Assembly: GCF_934668725.1 (NCBI RefSeq)
Contig: NZ_CAKUOF010000023.1
Location: 1 to 54,982, forward strand
Reading direction: 5' to 3'
Length of the DNA: 54,982 nt
Origin: an uncultured Dysgonomonas sp.
Lineage (GTDB): Bacteria; Bacteroidota; Bacteroidia; Bacteroidales; Dysgonomonadaceae
The position numbers and the translations under genes were made by a program. Positions 33,544-42,955 of the stretch are shown piece after piece (the first letter of the stretch is position 1; the number at the start of each line of letters is the position of its first letter). A model generated the notes under the pieces. The model worked only from the letters and a program-made list of their open reading frames with translations. It was not told the DNA's origin and searched no databases.

Positions 33544-35619
33544 TTATTCTCTATCAGGAACTGTAGTCCATAAGAAGACTTTGAAGCTCAGATAATCTTT
33601 ATCTATTCCACATTCCTCAAAGATTTTCGTCAGAGTTCGTATTTTTGACATTGTTGAGGTAGCCGTATATAGATATACACGATTAGCTATCCAAACATAA
33701 CCATCTCCTCCTTGAATTGCGATGTCAACGGTATCTGGTTCTTCTGCAATTTTGGTTATTTCAGCAGGATATAATTCATATATTTTTTTCACTACGTCTA
33801 CAAGCATTTCAACCCATGTGTCAGCCTGATAAACACCATCTAGTAAAGTATATTCTTTGATTGAATACCCCGTGAATATAAAATCATCAGCTAAACTATA
33901 TTCTTCAGTTTCTCTTATTGGTGGTGCAAAAACAGATTGAGGATACTTCCATAGCTTGAGAGCTTGCAAGGCTAATGACTCATTGCGAGCTTCTAATTCA
34001 TATAAAGTCCATTTGTCACAATTTGCAATGTAACGATTTATTCGAAGGCCACTATCAATAAAGCCCTTCTCCATATTCCGTTTTTCCAAGAAGCTTTTGT
34101 TGCTGTATTTGGGATTATAACCTGTCAATGTGAGATTGGCTAAGGTATGTAACCAGGTATCATGAATAGGGCTAAAGTCAGAGCCTAAATCGTTTTTCCA
34201 TTGAGGAGTAAGTGTCTGAGGCATTATATGTTCAACGGTTAAGTCCCCATTTTCCATCATCGAAACAATATTTACCCGCTCAACATTGTCTTCATTTTCA
34301 AAACGATCGAATAAATATTGTTTGTATTTTGAAGATATGCGATACATGTTTTTGGTCGAAAGCATTTCCGAAAACTCTTCATCAGCAGGAAAAGATCCCG
34401 ATCCAGTTTTCGATAAAAGGACATATTTCAACACTTCAACATAATGATCATTTTCCTTTTTCAATCGAAATACATCTTTATGCAAGGTGCTGAATATCTT
34501 ATTTAAAGCGTTGGTTGGTATTCCACAAACAAAACGTCTAAATATAAACGATTCTATGCACTCCAAAACATTTTTAGTATCACTATCCGTTAAGTTAGTA
34601 TCTACTTTATATTTGAATAAAGCCAACAAGAACGGGTAAGTAACACCCATATCCAATAGATTCAACCGGACTAAAACTTCATCTATACCTTTGTTTTGTG
34701 TGGTAGCATGAATAATTTTTTGATAAATTTGCGAGTATATCAACAAGTCTTTGAGGATTGATTCTACATTATCTTCTCCATCATTTACATACTCCTTAAA
34801 CACTTGATAAATAACTTTTAATGATGGAATTTTACCCTGCTTAAAGGTTAAATAATCTCTAACAAAAGCCGTTGTATTGTAATCTGTATTGACTTCTATT
34901 TTGTTCCAATAGTTCTCATAATACTGTTCCTGCTTGATTGGATCTAAGCCCATGAGAATAAAATTTCGGATCTTGTCACCTTCTTCCAATCCAAGTCCAG
35001 TAGAGTTCAGGCTTTCAAATATTAGTTGAGCATTATCTCCGGGATGCAGAAAAATATCAATAACCTCGAGTCGTTTGACAGCCTCAAACAATTCAGCTGC
35101 GGTCAGTTCTTGTTTATCTTTGATGCGGTTGTAAAAATATCTGTAGTTTTGAGTAACGTTAGAGCTTTCAATATAATCTTCTTCCTCTCCGAACAACAGT
35201 TTCTCAAAAGCATTACTATCGTGTTTTACAGGCTTTAACCTTACTTTTCGTTCTTGAGGTTGGTATTTATCGATGAGGTATGTTTCTTTGATACGATCTT
35301 TAAGGACTGTATCTGTAGATTCTATTTCTCCGTTTTCCAACAGTTTGACTATGGCAAGTAAGAAGAGCGAAACAGTGGTCAAGCGTTGTTGTCCGTCAAT
35401 TATCAGATAATCTCCCGACGATGCTTCTTCGCATAACGATGATACCAAGCTACCAAAGAAATGCGATCGCCTGTTTTGACGGATCACTCTGATTAGGTCA
35501 TCGTACAATTGTCGACAATTATCGAGCTTCCAATCGTAGTTGCGTTGATAGACAGGAATGATGAAACGTTTGTCTGCTCCATCCATAAACCTGAGTAGTT
35601 GTTTTGCGTCTCCTTGCAT
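33544..35619 (-). CDS. GmrSD-like DUF262/DUF1524 nuclease with C-terminal DUF5655-like domain
   Basis: 691 residues. DUF262 at the N-terminus: FIIPVYQRNYDWKLDNCRQL and the nucleotide-binding YLIIDGQQRLTTVSLF (about 17-85). DUF1524 in the second half: LTVEHIMPQTLTPQW followed by LANLTLTGYNPKYSNKSF, the His-Asn-His nuclease residues. The last 110 residues (DTWVEMLVDVVKKIYELYP onward) fit DUF5655. GmrSD is a type IV enzyme that cuts glucosylated hydroxymethylcytosine DNA; relatives also accompany type I systems. It lies 11 bp after hsdS in the same operon, adding a second layer of phage defence. Confidence 0.9.
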   Translation of the reverse strand: MQGDAKQLLRFMDGADKRFIIPVYQRNYDWKLDNCRQLYDDLIRVIRQNRRSHFFGSLVSSLCEEASSGDYLIIDGQQRLTTVSLFLLAIVKLLENGEIESTDTVLKDRIKETYLIDKYQPQERKVRLKPVKHDSNAFEKLLFGEEEDYIESSNVTQNYRYFYNRIKDKQELTAAELFEAVKRLEVIDIFLHPGDNAQLIFESLNSTGLGLEEGDKIRNFILMGLDPIKQEQYYENYWNKIEVNTDYNTTAFVRDYLTFKQGKIPSLKVIYQVFKEYVNDGEDNVESILKDLLIYSQIYQKIIHATTQNKGIDEVLVRLNLLDMGVTYPFLLALFKYKVDTNLTDSDTKNVLECIESFIFRRFVCGIPTNALNKIFSTLHKDVFRLKKENDHYVEVLKYVLLSKTGSGSFPADEEFSEMLSTKNMYRISSKYKQYLFDRFENEDNVERVNIVSMMENGDLTVEHIMPQTLTPQWKNDLGSDFSPIHDTWLHTLANLTLTGYNPKYSNKSFLEKRNMEKGFIDSGLRINRYIANCDKWTLYELEARNESLALQALKLWKYPQSVFAPPIRETEEYSLADDFIFTGYSIKEYTLLDGVYQADTWVEMLVDVVKKIYELYPAEITKIAEEPDTVDIAIQGGDGYVWIANRVYLYTATSTMSKIRTLTKIFEECGIDKDYLSFKVFLWTTVPDRE

Positions 35620-35630
35620 AGTATATCGTA

Positions 35631-36986
35631 TTATTTCTTTTTCTTGGTCGATTGTTTCAATTCTTCTATCTGGAGGAGCAGGTCGCGCGCATCACCATCG
35701 CTAGGGAGTTGCTCAACCAGTTCGCCTTTGAAGGCTTTGTGTAGAATGGCTTGTGGCAGATTGTCTATCTTCTGCTTTAAGCTCTGGTATTGCTGCTCTA
35801 TGGCATCGGCTTGTGAAAACAGACTTTCTACTCGGCGAACGATTTCTTGTTGTTCTAATAAAGTGGGTAGATAAATTGGTAACTTATCTATTCTAGTCAA
35901 AGCTAATTTACCTTGAGCTGCAGACATTATTGTTTCTTGAATATTTTTTTGAGAAATTGGAGAACGAAGCCATAATGCCAAGTAAAAAGGATTTAGCTCT
36001 TTATGAAAATCTGTTATTTTTGCAGCATTCTCAGTCAAGTTAGCATTATTCATACTTTTAGGAATTATACCTGCATCACCTATTTTAGCTCCAACAATAG
36101 TAATGTATACATCATTCGTCTTAACTATATAGTTTTTGATTTTTAACTGAGTCTCAGCCTTTAGGTACATTAGATTCTCTGTAAGAACAGTTCCTTCTTT
36201 TAAGTCTCTTGCTCTAATATATGGAAAACCTGTATTGTAATCAACTAATTCGTCTCCTTTAGGTAATCTCTTACCTCCCTTAACTTTACCAATATATTCT
36301 ATTATCGAATGTATCCAAGATTCTGGAATATCATTAATTAAATAGTTTTCATTTTTATACTCTTTCGCATTTATATTCTCCAAGTCTTTACCTTCTCGCC
36401 ATTCTTCGGTGAGTTTGCCTGTAACGGCTTGGGTAAGCACTTGCTGACGAAAGTTTTTCAATAGCGTGGGGATGCGCTCCATTGCTGCACGAATCCCATC
36501 GAGCTGCGCAAACAGCGCATCCAGCTTATAGGCTATCCGCTCTTGCTCTGGTAATGGAGGTAGAGGAATTTCAATTTCTTTTAATATAGAGTAATGACGA
36601 CTATAGCCTAGACTAGGAACATTCAAAGTTTTCAAATAGTAAAAAAAGAATTTTCTATCTAGTTGTTTTATTGGAGTTAATATTTTTGTTCCATCAGCAC
36701 CAACTGCAAATTCAAAATCTATATATTTAACATTTCGAGTATGATCTCCAAATATTATAACTGGTAACTCTCCAAAATATAATAAAGAATTATCATTTAT
36801 ATATCCAGAAATTAATTTATCTCCTTGATCTACTACGGGATAAAGTCCTGATTCAAAATAATCTGAAGACTTTAACTTTGTAAAGGCACCCGATTTACCT
36901 AAAGAATCTTCAAATTCAATAGTACACCATTTGTTATAAATTATCGGCTGAATGTTATATTTGTCAATGTCTCCTCTACTAGCCAT
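35631..36986 (-). CDS. hsdS: type I restriction-modification specificity subunit HsdS
   Basis: 451 residues with two target-recognition domains. TRD1 (about 20-145) is followed by the first conserved helix, PLPPLPEQERIAYKLDALFA QLDGIRAAMERI. TRD2 (about 215-370) is followed by the second, LPTLLEQQEIVRRVESLFSQ ADAIEQQYQSLKQK. Each TRD reads one half of a bipartite target. The start codon shares one base with the hsdM stop. No recombinase gene or spare hsdS fragment is nearby, so phase-variable swapping is not indicated. Confidence 0.95.
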   Translation of the reverse strand: MASRGDIDKYNIQPIIYNKWCTIEFEDSLGKSGAFTKLKSSDYFESGLYPVVDQGDKLISGYINDNSLLYFGELPVIIFGDHTRNVKYIDFEFAVGADGTKILTPIKQLDRKFFFYYLKTLNVPSLGYSRHYSILKEIEIPLPPLPEQERIAYKLDALFAQLDGIRAAMERIPTLLKNFRQQVLTQAVTGKLTEEWREGKDLENINAKEYKNENYLINDIPESWIHSIIEYIGKVKGGKRLPKGDELVDYNTGFPYIRARDLKEGTVLTENLMYLKAETQLKIKNYIVKTNDVYITIVGAKIGDAGIIPKSMNNANLTENAAKITDFHKELNPFYLALWLRSPISQKNIQETIMSAAQGKLALTRIDKLPIYLPTLLEQQEIVRRVESLFSQADAIEQQYQSLKQKIDNLPQAILHKAFKGELVEQLPSDGDARDLLLQIEELKQSTKKKK

Positions 36987-38446
36987 TATTTCAATTCGTT
37001 TAGCATTGCATCCAGTTGTTTCATTATCTCAGCCAGTTCGTCTTTTGCTTTACGAATGGTGTCGGCAGGCTCGCCCAATGTGTCCGAGTCTGTGAGGCTA
37101 CTATCGGCAATTAACCCAAGATCGAGCGAATCATTTTTGGCAGCAATCTGTTCGCGTGTCAGGCATTGCCAGCGTTCATCTTTTATCTTGGCACGTTTGG
37201 CGTGGTCTATGGTTCCGTCAAAGTCAGCCTCTACCTTGTTTGCTGCAATACCTCCTGTATAGGCAAAGATAAAATCTTCGAACGCCTGTTCGGTAAAAGG
37301 TTTACGCTTGCCAAAAGCTGGCATATTGGTACGCATATCGTAGAACCATACCTTCTCGGTATTGCCTTTCTCGGTCGTTCCCCGCGTGAAAAACAGGACG
37401 TTGGTTTTTACTCCTGCCGCATAAAAAATACCTGTCGGTAAACGCAGAACCGTATGGAGCTTACATTTATCCATCAAGTCGCGACGAATTTTCTGACCAT
37501 CATTGTCTTCAAACAATACATTATCAGGTAACACAACAGCAGCACGTGCCTTGCTGTCTTTTTTCAGGCTTCGGTAGATATGTTGCAGGAAGTTGAGCTG
37601 CTTGTTGCTTGTTGGGTAAGTAAAGTCATCGCGTGTAGGGCGTTCACCTCCTTTCTTTGTTCCAAAAGGTGGATTAGCTAATACACCATCCAAATTCTTG
37701 ATACTCTTACCCAAATCGGTAAGCGTATCACCCAGCAGAATACTGCTTTCCATACCATGTAATCGGGCATTCATCAAAGCCAATCGGTGCGCATCGGGCA
37801 CTAATTCTACTCCCGAGAATGCTTGCTTCGTCTGAAAATCGCGTTCACGTTCGGTCAAGTCGAAATAATTGTCAGTCTTGCTGCGTAAATAATGATCTGC
37901 CGATATCATAAAACCAAATGTACCTGCTGCCGGGTCGTTCCATCGTTCTCCCAATCGGGGAGCAGATAGCTTTACCATGACATTAATCAAAGGGCGTGGC
38001 GTAAAGTATTGCCCTGCTCCGCTCTTTTTTTCGGTGGCATTTTTCTCAAGCAAACTTTCGTAGATGTCGCCCATCATATCGCGATCAGTCTCTTCGTACC
38101 AGTCCAGCTTGTGGATTTCCTGCACCAAGGTATTAAAGTTTACAGGTTTGCGCAAGCTGGTAGATGCATCAGTGTATATTTGTTTGATTCCATCGCTAGG
38201 CGTCTTACTGCTTACCGTAGCTAAGAATTCACGATAGAGGTTGAATGCCTTATTATTATCAGGCTCACTTACAAACTTATCCCAACGGTATTCCGCAGGT
38301 ATCTCTTGTGCAAAGCCTTTTACTTCGGATAGCTTTAGGAAAAGGATATACGTTAACTCATTCAAATATTGGTGATAAGTTACTCCATCGTCACGGAGCA
38401 CGTTACAAAGATTCCAAAGCTTATTGGCTATTGATTCGGCTGTCAT
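36986..38446 (-). CDS. hsdM: type I restriction-modification DNA methyltransferase HsdM
   Basis: 486 residues. A helical N-domain (HsdM_N) is followed by the N6-adenine methylase core: SAM motif NDPAAGTFGFMISAD (variant of DPACGTGGF) and catalytic LANPPFGTK, then NFLQHIYRSLKKDSKARAAV VLPDNVLFE. It methylates adenine in the target to protect host DNA and is needed for restriction. It lies 13 bp after hsdR. Confidence 0.96.
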   Translation of the reverse strand: MTAESIANKLWNLCNVLRDDGVTYHQYLNELTYILFLKLSEVKGFAQEIPAEYRWDKFVSEPDNNKAFNLYREFLATVSSKTPSDGIKQIYTDASTSLRKPVNFNTLVQEIHKLDWYEETDRDMMGDIYESLLEKNATEKKSGAGQYFTPRPLINVMVKLSAPRLGERWNDPAAGTFGFMISADHYLRSKTDNYFDLTERERDFQTKQAFSGVELVPDAHRLALMNARLHGMESSILLGDTLTDLGKSIKNLDGVLANPPFGTKKGGERPTRDDFTYPTSNKQLNFLQHIYRSLKKDSKARAAVVLPDNVLFEDNDGQKIRRDLMDKCKLHTVLRLPTGIFYAAGVKTNVLFFTRGTTEKGNTEKVWFYDMRTNMPAFGKRKPFTEQAFEDFIFAYTGGIAANKVEADFDGTIDHAKRAKIKDERWQCLTREQIAAKNDSLDLGLIADSSLTDSDTLGEPADTIRKAKDELAEIMKQLDAMLNELK

Positions 38447-38459
38447 TTAGTTTATTTAT

Positions 38460-41400
38460 TTACGCTCGATAGAGATTCTCGTTTATTGTATCCAATACCT
38501 TGTCGAGCTCGTTGTTAAATATCTTGTTCAATCGGTTGTATCCACCTTCTGTCTTGAATGGCTCTTTGTCCAAGTCTTCACGAGTGAGAACAGATTCTGC
38601 AATCAATTGCTTTTCGAAACGCTCAATCCATTTAGTCTGCACGGCATTCCATGTATGCAACTCTTTCACTTTCTGCATAGCATTCTTTACACGTTGTTCG
38701 GGCGGAACTAACGAAATATCGAGTGCTAAGGTACGAATATAGGCTATGATGTCAGCAGCAATATTCTGATTTTTTGCACTACGCCAAGCAGTATTCAAGT
38801 TCAATTCGGTATATCCTTTCTCATCAAGTATGAGTTTCAATTCTTTAAGCGATTCGCGATTCAATTCACTTGGTTTAGTACAAATAGTATTGATCGCCAT
38901 GATTGCATTGCGGTTGTTTTTGATAAACTCTTTAAAACTGTTGATGTAATCTTCAGGCTTTTCTGCATTTCCGTACCCACGTTCAACAGCAATCAATTCA
39001 TCTTCGTGATGAGATACCAACTGTACCTGAGGACGATATATTCGCTCATCGAGAAAATGCCATAGATCATTCAACTGTTTTAACTTGTTTTCCGCTTCTT
39101 TGGGTATAGATGTGCGCATATTTTCAATAAACTCATCAGGTGTTTCTCCCCCCGAAAGGCGCACAAACTGGTCGAGTTTTTCGTCTGTTATTTTATTGCG
39201 TCGTCGTTGCAGCTTGGCTATGATTTGTTGTATCTGTCGTTCTTTCCGTTCTACTCTTTCAATATGATCAAATTCTTCGATCAACTGTTTGAATGACAAA
39301 GAAGGGTTAGATACAGTTTGCATTTGAGTAAATCCCTGTAATGCTTCATATACACGTACTGCATCAAATATTCGGAAATACTCTTTACCAATATCAGTAC
39401 AGAGACGCGTGGCACGTCCGAGCATTTGCTCAAATAGAATACGAGAATTGACACGACGCATAAATACCAAATTGGTTATTTGTGGCACATCAATCCCGGT
39501 AGAAAGTAGATCTACTGTAACTACTATATTGGGATATTTTTCATTCTTGAACAACTTGGTCAACTCTTCTGGATTATAAGCATTCCCTGTAATTTTTTTT
39601 ATTGCCTCTTGTGGTACATCAATTCCTTGGGCAGCAAATTCTTCGAAAAGAATATTAACGATCATGTCAGCATGTGTATCGCGTGCTGCAAAAATGAGTG
39701 TCTTCTCATCCCCTTCGGGATCAAGGTGGTTGATTAATTCTTTTATTACCGTGCGATTGAAACTGGGAGTAATTACCTGTTTGTTGAATTGCTCAATCTC
39801 GACATGAAGTTCATCTTCTAATTCAGCAAGCTCTTCAATTTTGTTGGTCTCAGGATTATACACCTGAGGCTTTTCTCCTCTTTCCCATAAAATACCTTCC
39901 TCGCTCTGTTTAGTCTTGATAATATACGGAGGTTCGTGGTCTACAAGAAAACCATCAATCACAGCTTCTCGATACGAATAAGAGTGTACAGGCATTCCAA
40001 AGATTTGCGTAGTATGAAGAGCAGGTGTAGCCGTAAGACCAATAATGTGAGCATCAAAATATTCAATCACACGCTTATACTGGCTTACATAATCGTTTTG
40101 GTCACGGAATGTCAGATCGTCTTCATCCAATTCACGATCAAGATTATACCCTCTGTGAGCTTCATCGACAATGATACAATCGTATGTATCTATAGGTAAA
40201 CCTCCTTCATCGGAATAAAAAAGACGTTTAATCATGCTTTGTACTGTAGCAAAATGCAAACGGGTGTTGGAATCAGGAATAGCATCTTTTAATCCCTCGA
40301 TCTGATATATATTGGCAAAGGTATTTAAATCCTCTACTTTATTGTCTTTAAATCCATCATGAGCCTGAATAGCAAGCAACCTCCTATCTGTAATGAACAG
40401 AATACGGCGAAAACGATTTGATTTAACCAAACGATAGGCAAGACCAATAGCGGTTCGGGTTTTTCCTGTTCCTGTAGCCATTACCAATAATGCACGTTTA
40501 TCATCTGTGTTTTTGATAATTTTATTCTCTACAGCTTTTATAGCATCAATTTGATAATAACGGAGACTTAAGCCCGATTTGTTGGTCAGATAATCAATTT
40601 CACTGCTTTTCAGTCGGTTATTTATTTCATCTAAATCACGCTTATATAGTTCAACTAAACCTTCTGGCGAATACCAGGCCTGTAAAGCTCTAGATTTGTT
40701 TAAAGAATCTCTGACATCTAAAAACCAAATACCACTTTTAGTTTTGATTTGTTCCAAATAATCTCGACCATTGGTCGAAAAAAGGAAAGGTACTTTATAG
40801 CCTTCCCAATCTCCCAACAGCTGAATATCGCTATCTGCTAAAACAGTAGACGAATATATCTTAGATTGGTGCAGATTTGTCGAAATATCTGTAGAAAACC
40901 TTTTAGCTTCTACAATCCCATAGAGGGTTGTACCAACGAATAGGGCATAATCTGCCCATATATTGCCGCACCGCCATTCCGCAATAGCTATATTGCGTCC
41001 TTTCTGAGGCATTGTTTTATTGGTCTTAAAATTCAATACGTCTGTATCACATTCCCATCCTGCTTTTCTTAGTTGTGGATCAATCAACATGATTCGAGTA
41101 TCATGTTCATCCATGTCAATATTATTGGCAAGCTGAATAGATCTTTCTTTTCTTTTATTTTTTACATCTGTAGAACTATTAAGCGTTACAATCTTTTCTT
41201 TATAGTCAACAAGTTGCTTAGAAAGTTCCTGCAATTGCTTATTTAATTCTTCAACTTCTTTCTGAGTTGTATTTTGTGGTAAGGCATACTCAATATCTCC
41301 TATAGTATTATTTTCATACGTCTCATAGAACCACTTAGATAACCTAAATACTTTCTTGATTATGAATAAAGCTTCAGCTCGAGTGCTAGTTCCAATATGA

Positions 41401-41678
41401 GTAGCCTTATTTCCTGACTTACGAATAGTATGTAATATATCTCTAATAATTTCAGGTATATAATTATTCCGATATAAGCTATCAATCTTTTTTACCTGAG
41501 TATCCTCTGATTTTTCAAGTTCTTCAAACTCCCATATAAGCTGAACTATTTTTTCTGCTAATAACCTAGACTTTGTTAGTGAAGAACTAGCATCAATATC
41601 AATAAGCTTCTCTGATAACTCACATAGTGCATATAATTCAGGGTATGTTGATTCTAAAAAACGAAAGCTTGAGTTCAT
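38460..41678 (-). CDS. hsdR: type I restriction endonuclease / translocase HsdR
   Basis: 1072 residues. The N-terminus (about 1-115) resembles DUF4145. The nuclease domain has WADYALFVG and YGIVEAKRFS, the D...ExK site (about 240-260). The SF2 translocase follows: Walker A MATGTGKTRTAIGLA (about 393), DEAHRG, and motif VI-like QMLGRATRLC. A C-terminal helical domain binds the HsdM/S complex. It is the first gene of the defence operon (hsdR-hsdM-hsdS-gmrSD-HNH), with a -7 box 30 bp before it. Confidence 0.96.
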   Translation of the reverse strand: MNSSFRFLESTYPELYALCELSEKLIDIDASSSLTKSRLLAEKIVQLIWEFEELEKSEDTQVKKIDSLYRNNYIPEIIRDILHTIRKSGNKATHIGTSTRAEALFIIKKVFRLSKWFYETYENNTIGDIEYALPQNTTQKEVEELNKQLQELSKQLVDYKEKIVTLNSSTDVKNKRKERSIQLANNIDMDEHDTRIMLIDPQLRKAGWECDTDVLNFKTNKTMPQKGRNIAIAEWRCGNIWADYALFVGTTLYGIVEAKRFSTDISTNLHQSKIYSSTVLADSDIQLLGDWEGYKVPFLFSTNGRDYLEQIKTKSGIWFLDVRDSLNKSRALQAWYSPEGLVELYKRDLDEINNRLKSSEIDYLTNKSGLSLRYYQIDAIKAVENKIIKNTDDKRALLVMATGTGKTRTAIGLAYRLVKSNRFRRILFITDRRLLAIQAHDGFKDNKVEDLNTFANIYQIEGLKDAIPDSNTRLHFATVQSMIKRLFYSDEGGLPIDTYDCIIVDEAHRGYNLDRELDEDDLTFRDQNDYVSQYKRVIEYFDAHIIGLTATPALHTTQIFGMPVHSYSYREAVIDGFLVDHEPPYIIKTKQSEEGILWERGEKPQVYNPETNKIEELAELEDELHVEIEQFNKQVITPSFNRTVIKELINHLDPEGDEKTLIFAARDTHADMIVNILFEEFAAQGIDVPQEAIKKITGNAYNPEELTKLFKNEKYPNIVVTVDLLSTGIDVPQITNLVFMRRVNSRILFEQMLGRATRLCTDIGKEYFRIFDAVRVYEALQGFTQMQTVSNPSLSFKQLIEEFDHIERVERKERQIQQIIAKLQRRRNKITDEKLDQFVRLSGGETPDEFIENMRTSIPKEAENKLKQLNDLWHFLDERIYRPQVQLVSHHEDELIAVERGYGNAEKPEDYINSFKEFIKNNRNAIMAINTICTKPSELNRESLKELKLILDEKGYTELNLNTAWRSAKNQNIAADIIAYIRTLALDISLVPPEQRVKNAMQKVKELHTWNAVQTKWIERFEKQLIAESVLTREDLDKEPFKTEGGYNRLNKIFNNELDKVLDTINENLYRA

Positions 41679-41707
41679 GTGTAATTCATTATTTGATATA
41701 TCCTTAA

Positions 41708-41715
41708 CAAATTTA
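41708..41715 (-). promoter_or_regulatory. candidate -7 box for the restriction operon
   Basis: On the minus strand TAAATTTG matches TAnnTTTG and lies 30 bp upstream of the hsdR ATG. No clear -33 TTTG is found at the usual distance. Confidence 0.4.
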
Positions 41716-41752
41716 TGAAAAATAATCTATTTGAGCATAGAGTATTTAAGCA

Positions 41753-41783
41753 AAAAGACCAAGGTTAGATACCCTAGTCTTTT
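41753..41783 (-). terminator. terminator closing the tra remnant
   Basis: A 12-bp stem with two G-U pairs (outer arms AAAAGAC/GTCTTTT) and a 7-nt loop, followed on the minus strand by a short T-run. On the plus strand a T-run also follows, seven bases later. It lies between the last tra gene and the hsdR promoter. Confidence 0.6.
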
Positions 41784-41793
41784 CCATGTTTTT

Positions 41794-41901
41794 TTACTCC
41801 ACTTCCTCACTCCACAATTCCACTTCAGTTGGAGCGGTCACCAGCGAATAAATAATACTCACCCAAGTTGTGATATACGAAATAACCATCATTGTCATCA
41901 T
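41794..41901 (-). CDS. possible 35-aa peptide after traQ
   Basis: A short frame, MMTMMVISYITTWVSIIYSL and then a Glu-rich tail, starting 2 bp after the ancestral traQ stop (41904-41906). It has one hydrophobic segment, so a small membrane peptide or the leftover start of a longer gene is possible. Support is only the tight spacing. Confidence 0.3.
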   Translation of the reverse strand: MMTMMVISYITTWVSIIYSLVTAPTEVELWSEEVE

Positions 41902-41903
41902 CA

Positions 41904-42329
41904 CTATTCCTCCTCTGAGTTATCATTATTAAAGGAAAAGGAAATCATTTCGCTATTCCCGAAATTGTCGAAGAAGTAAACATTAATTACCTGCTGATCC
42001 TCTGATTAAGAGGTATAATACAATCGAAAAGTTTCTTTAGTCAGATCGTAATAATCATTCGGAAGAAAAACCGTTCCATCATCCATTTTCAATTCTCCTT
42101 TTCCATCGGGCTGAAAATACCGCAGTTGATAAGTCGTATTTTCATATCTGCCATAGCGATGAAGTTGACACCTTATTTCGGCAATCTCTCCTTTTTTGAG
42201 CCTTTTCGGGACAGGTAAGTAAGTAACCTCAAATGCATAATTTTGGCGAATATCAATATCGCTGCTACAGGCACATGCGATACATGCAATCAGTATCGTG
42301 TATATTATATAAGATGCTATTTTTCTCAT
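41904..42329 (-). pseudogene. traQ: conjugative transposon traQ-like gene (DUF3872) with in-frame stop
   Basis: The frame starts at 42329 with a lipoprotein-like signal (TILIACIACACSSD) and the DUF3872 domain (YAFEVTYLPVPKRLKKGEIA). TAA at 42006-42008 follows FRLYYTS. The same frame goes on as SEDQQVINVYFFDNFGNSEM ISFSFNN to TAG 41904-41906, exactly the family's last beta strands (YTSxSxDQQxIDVYxxDNFG). One base change made the stop. The short product lacks the C-terminal third of the domain, so TraQ is probably inactive. Confidence 0.88.
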
Positions 42330-42369
42330 AATGTTATTGTTATTTTGTTTCGTAGAAAGGCCTGTGACC

Positions 42370-42954
42370 TTAATTAATAACGATCTTTATTCCGATGCCC
42401 ACTTGCGTATGGAATTTACTTATATCTGAGCCGAGCAATATCCGTTCACGGGCATTAACAAGCAATACGAGCCTATCTGACAGATAAGTCTCTATTTCAA
42501 AACTGACTGCTCCACCATACAGGAAATTGTCTTTACTTAAGATGGTCGCTCCATCAAATAGTAGCTCCTTTCCCCAATTGATGGTTTCATAACCTGTCAT
42601 AGCCGAAGCTCCAATAGAAAAGAATACTGTTTTAGATAGATAAGATAAGAATTTGAAGTAATACCCACCTTCAGCTGTTATCTGCGAAGCAGGAATCAAT
42701 ATATCCTTGTAAGCATGTTTCTTTTGCAAATACTCCGCTCCGAATACCCAACGATTGCCATTCTTAGTATAACTTGACAAAGCAAGACCACCAAAGAAAG
42801 CTTGTCCATCTTCATTTCTCAATTTGAAACCATCCACACATCCACCTGTTATTTGAATCCCTTTTTGTCCGGGCAAGTAACGTTGAGCATATGCCTGTTC
42901 TATTACAAACAGGCTCAATGCGAAAACCAATGTGATAATCAATAATACTCTCAT
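42370..42954 (-). CDS. traO: conjugal transfer protein TraO (CTnDOT-type)
   Basis: 194 residues with a signal peptide (LLIITLVFALSLFVIEQAYAQ, cleavage after AYA or AQ). The mature part is beta-rich, like an outer-membrane barrel: YLPGQKGIQITGGCVDGFKL, WVFGAEYLQKKHAY, LVLLVNARERILLGSD and the last strand HTQVGIGIKIVIN. These are the hallmarks of the Bacteroides TraO family. It lies 1 bp after traN. No traP gene separates it from traQ. Confidence 0.88.
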   Translation of the reverse strand: MRVLLIITLVFALSLFVIEQAYAQRYLPGQKGIQITGGCVDGFKLRNEDGQAFFGGLALSSYTKNGNRWVFGAEYLQKKHAYKDILIPASQITAEGGYYFKFLSYLSKTVFFSIGASAMTGYETINWGKELLFDGATILSKDNFLYGGAVSFEIETYLSDRLVLLVNARERILLGSDISKFHTQVGIGIKIVIN

Positions 42955-42955
42955 C

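Noticed and set aside
35631..36986. Phase-variable hsdS (inverting specificity gene)
   Set aside because: No second hsdS fragment, no inverted repeats and no recombinase within the restriction operon.
41731..41979. 82-codon plus-strand frame between hsdR and traQ
   Set aside because: It lies antisense to the clear traQ continuation and the terminator; the His-rich product is an artefact of the opposite strand.
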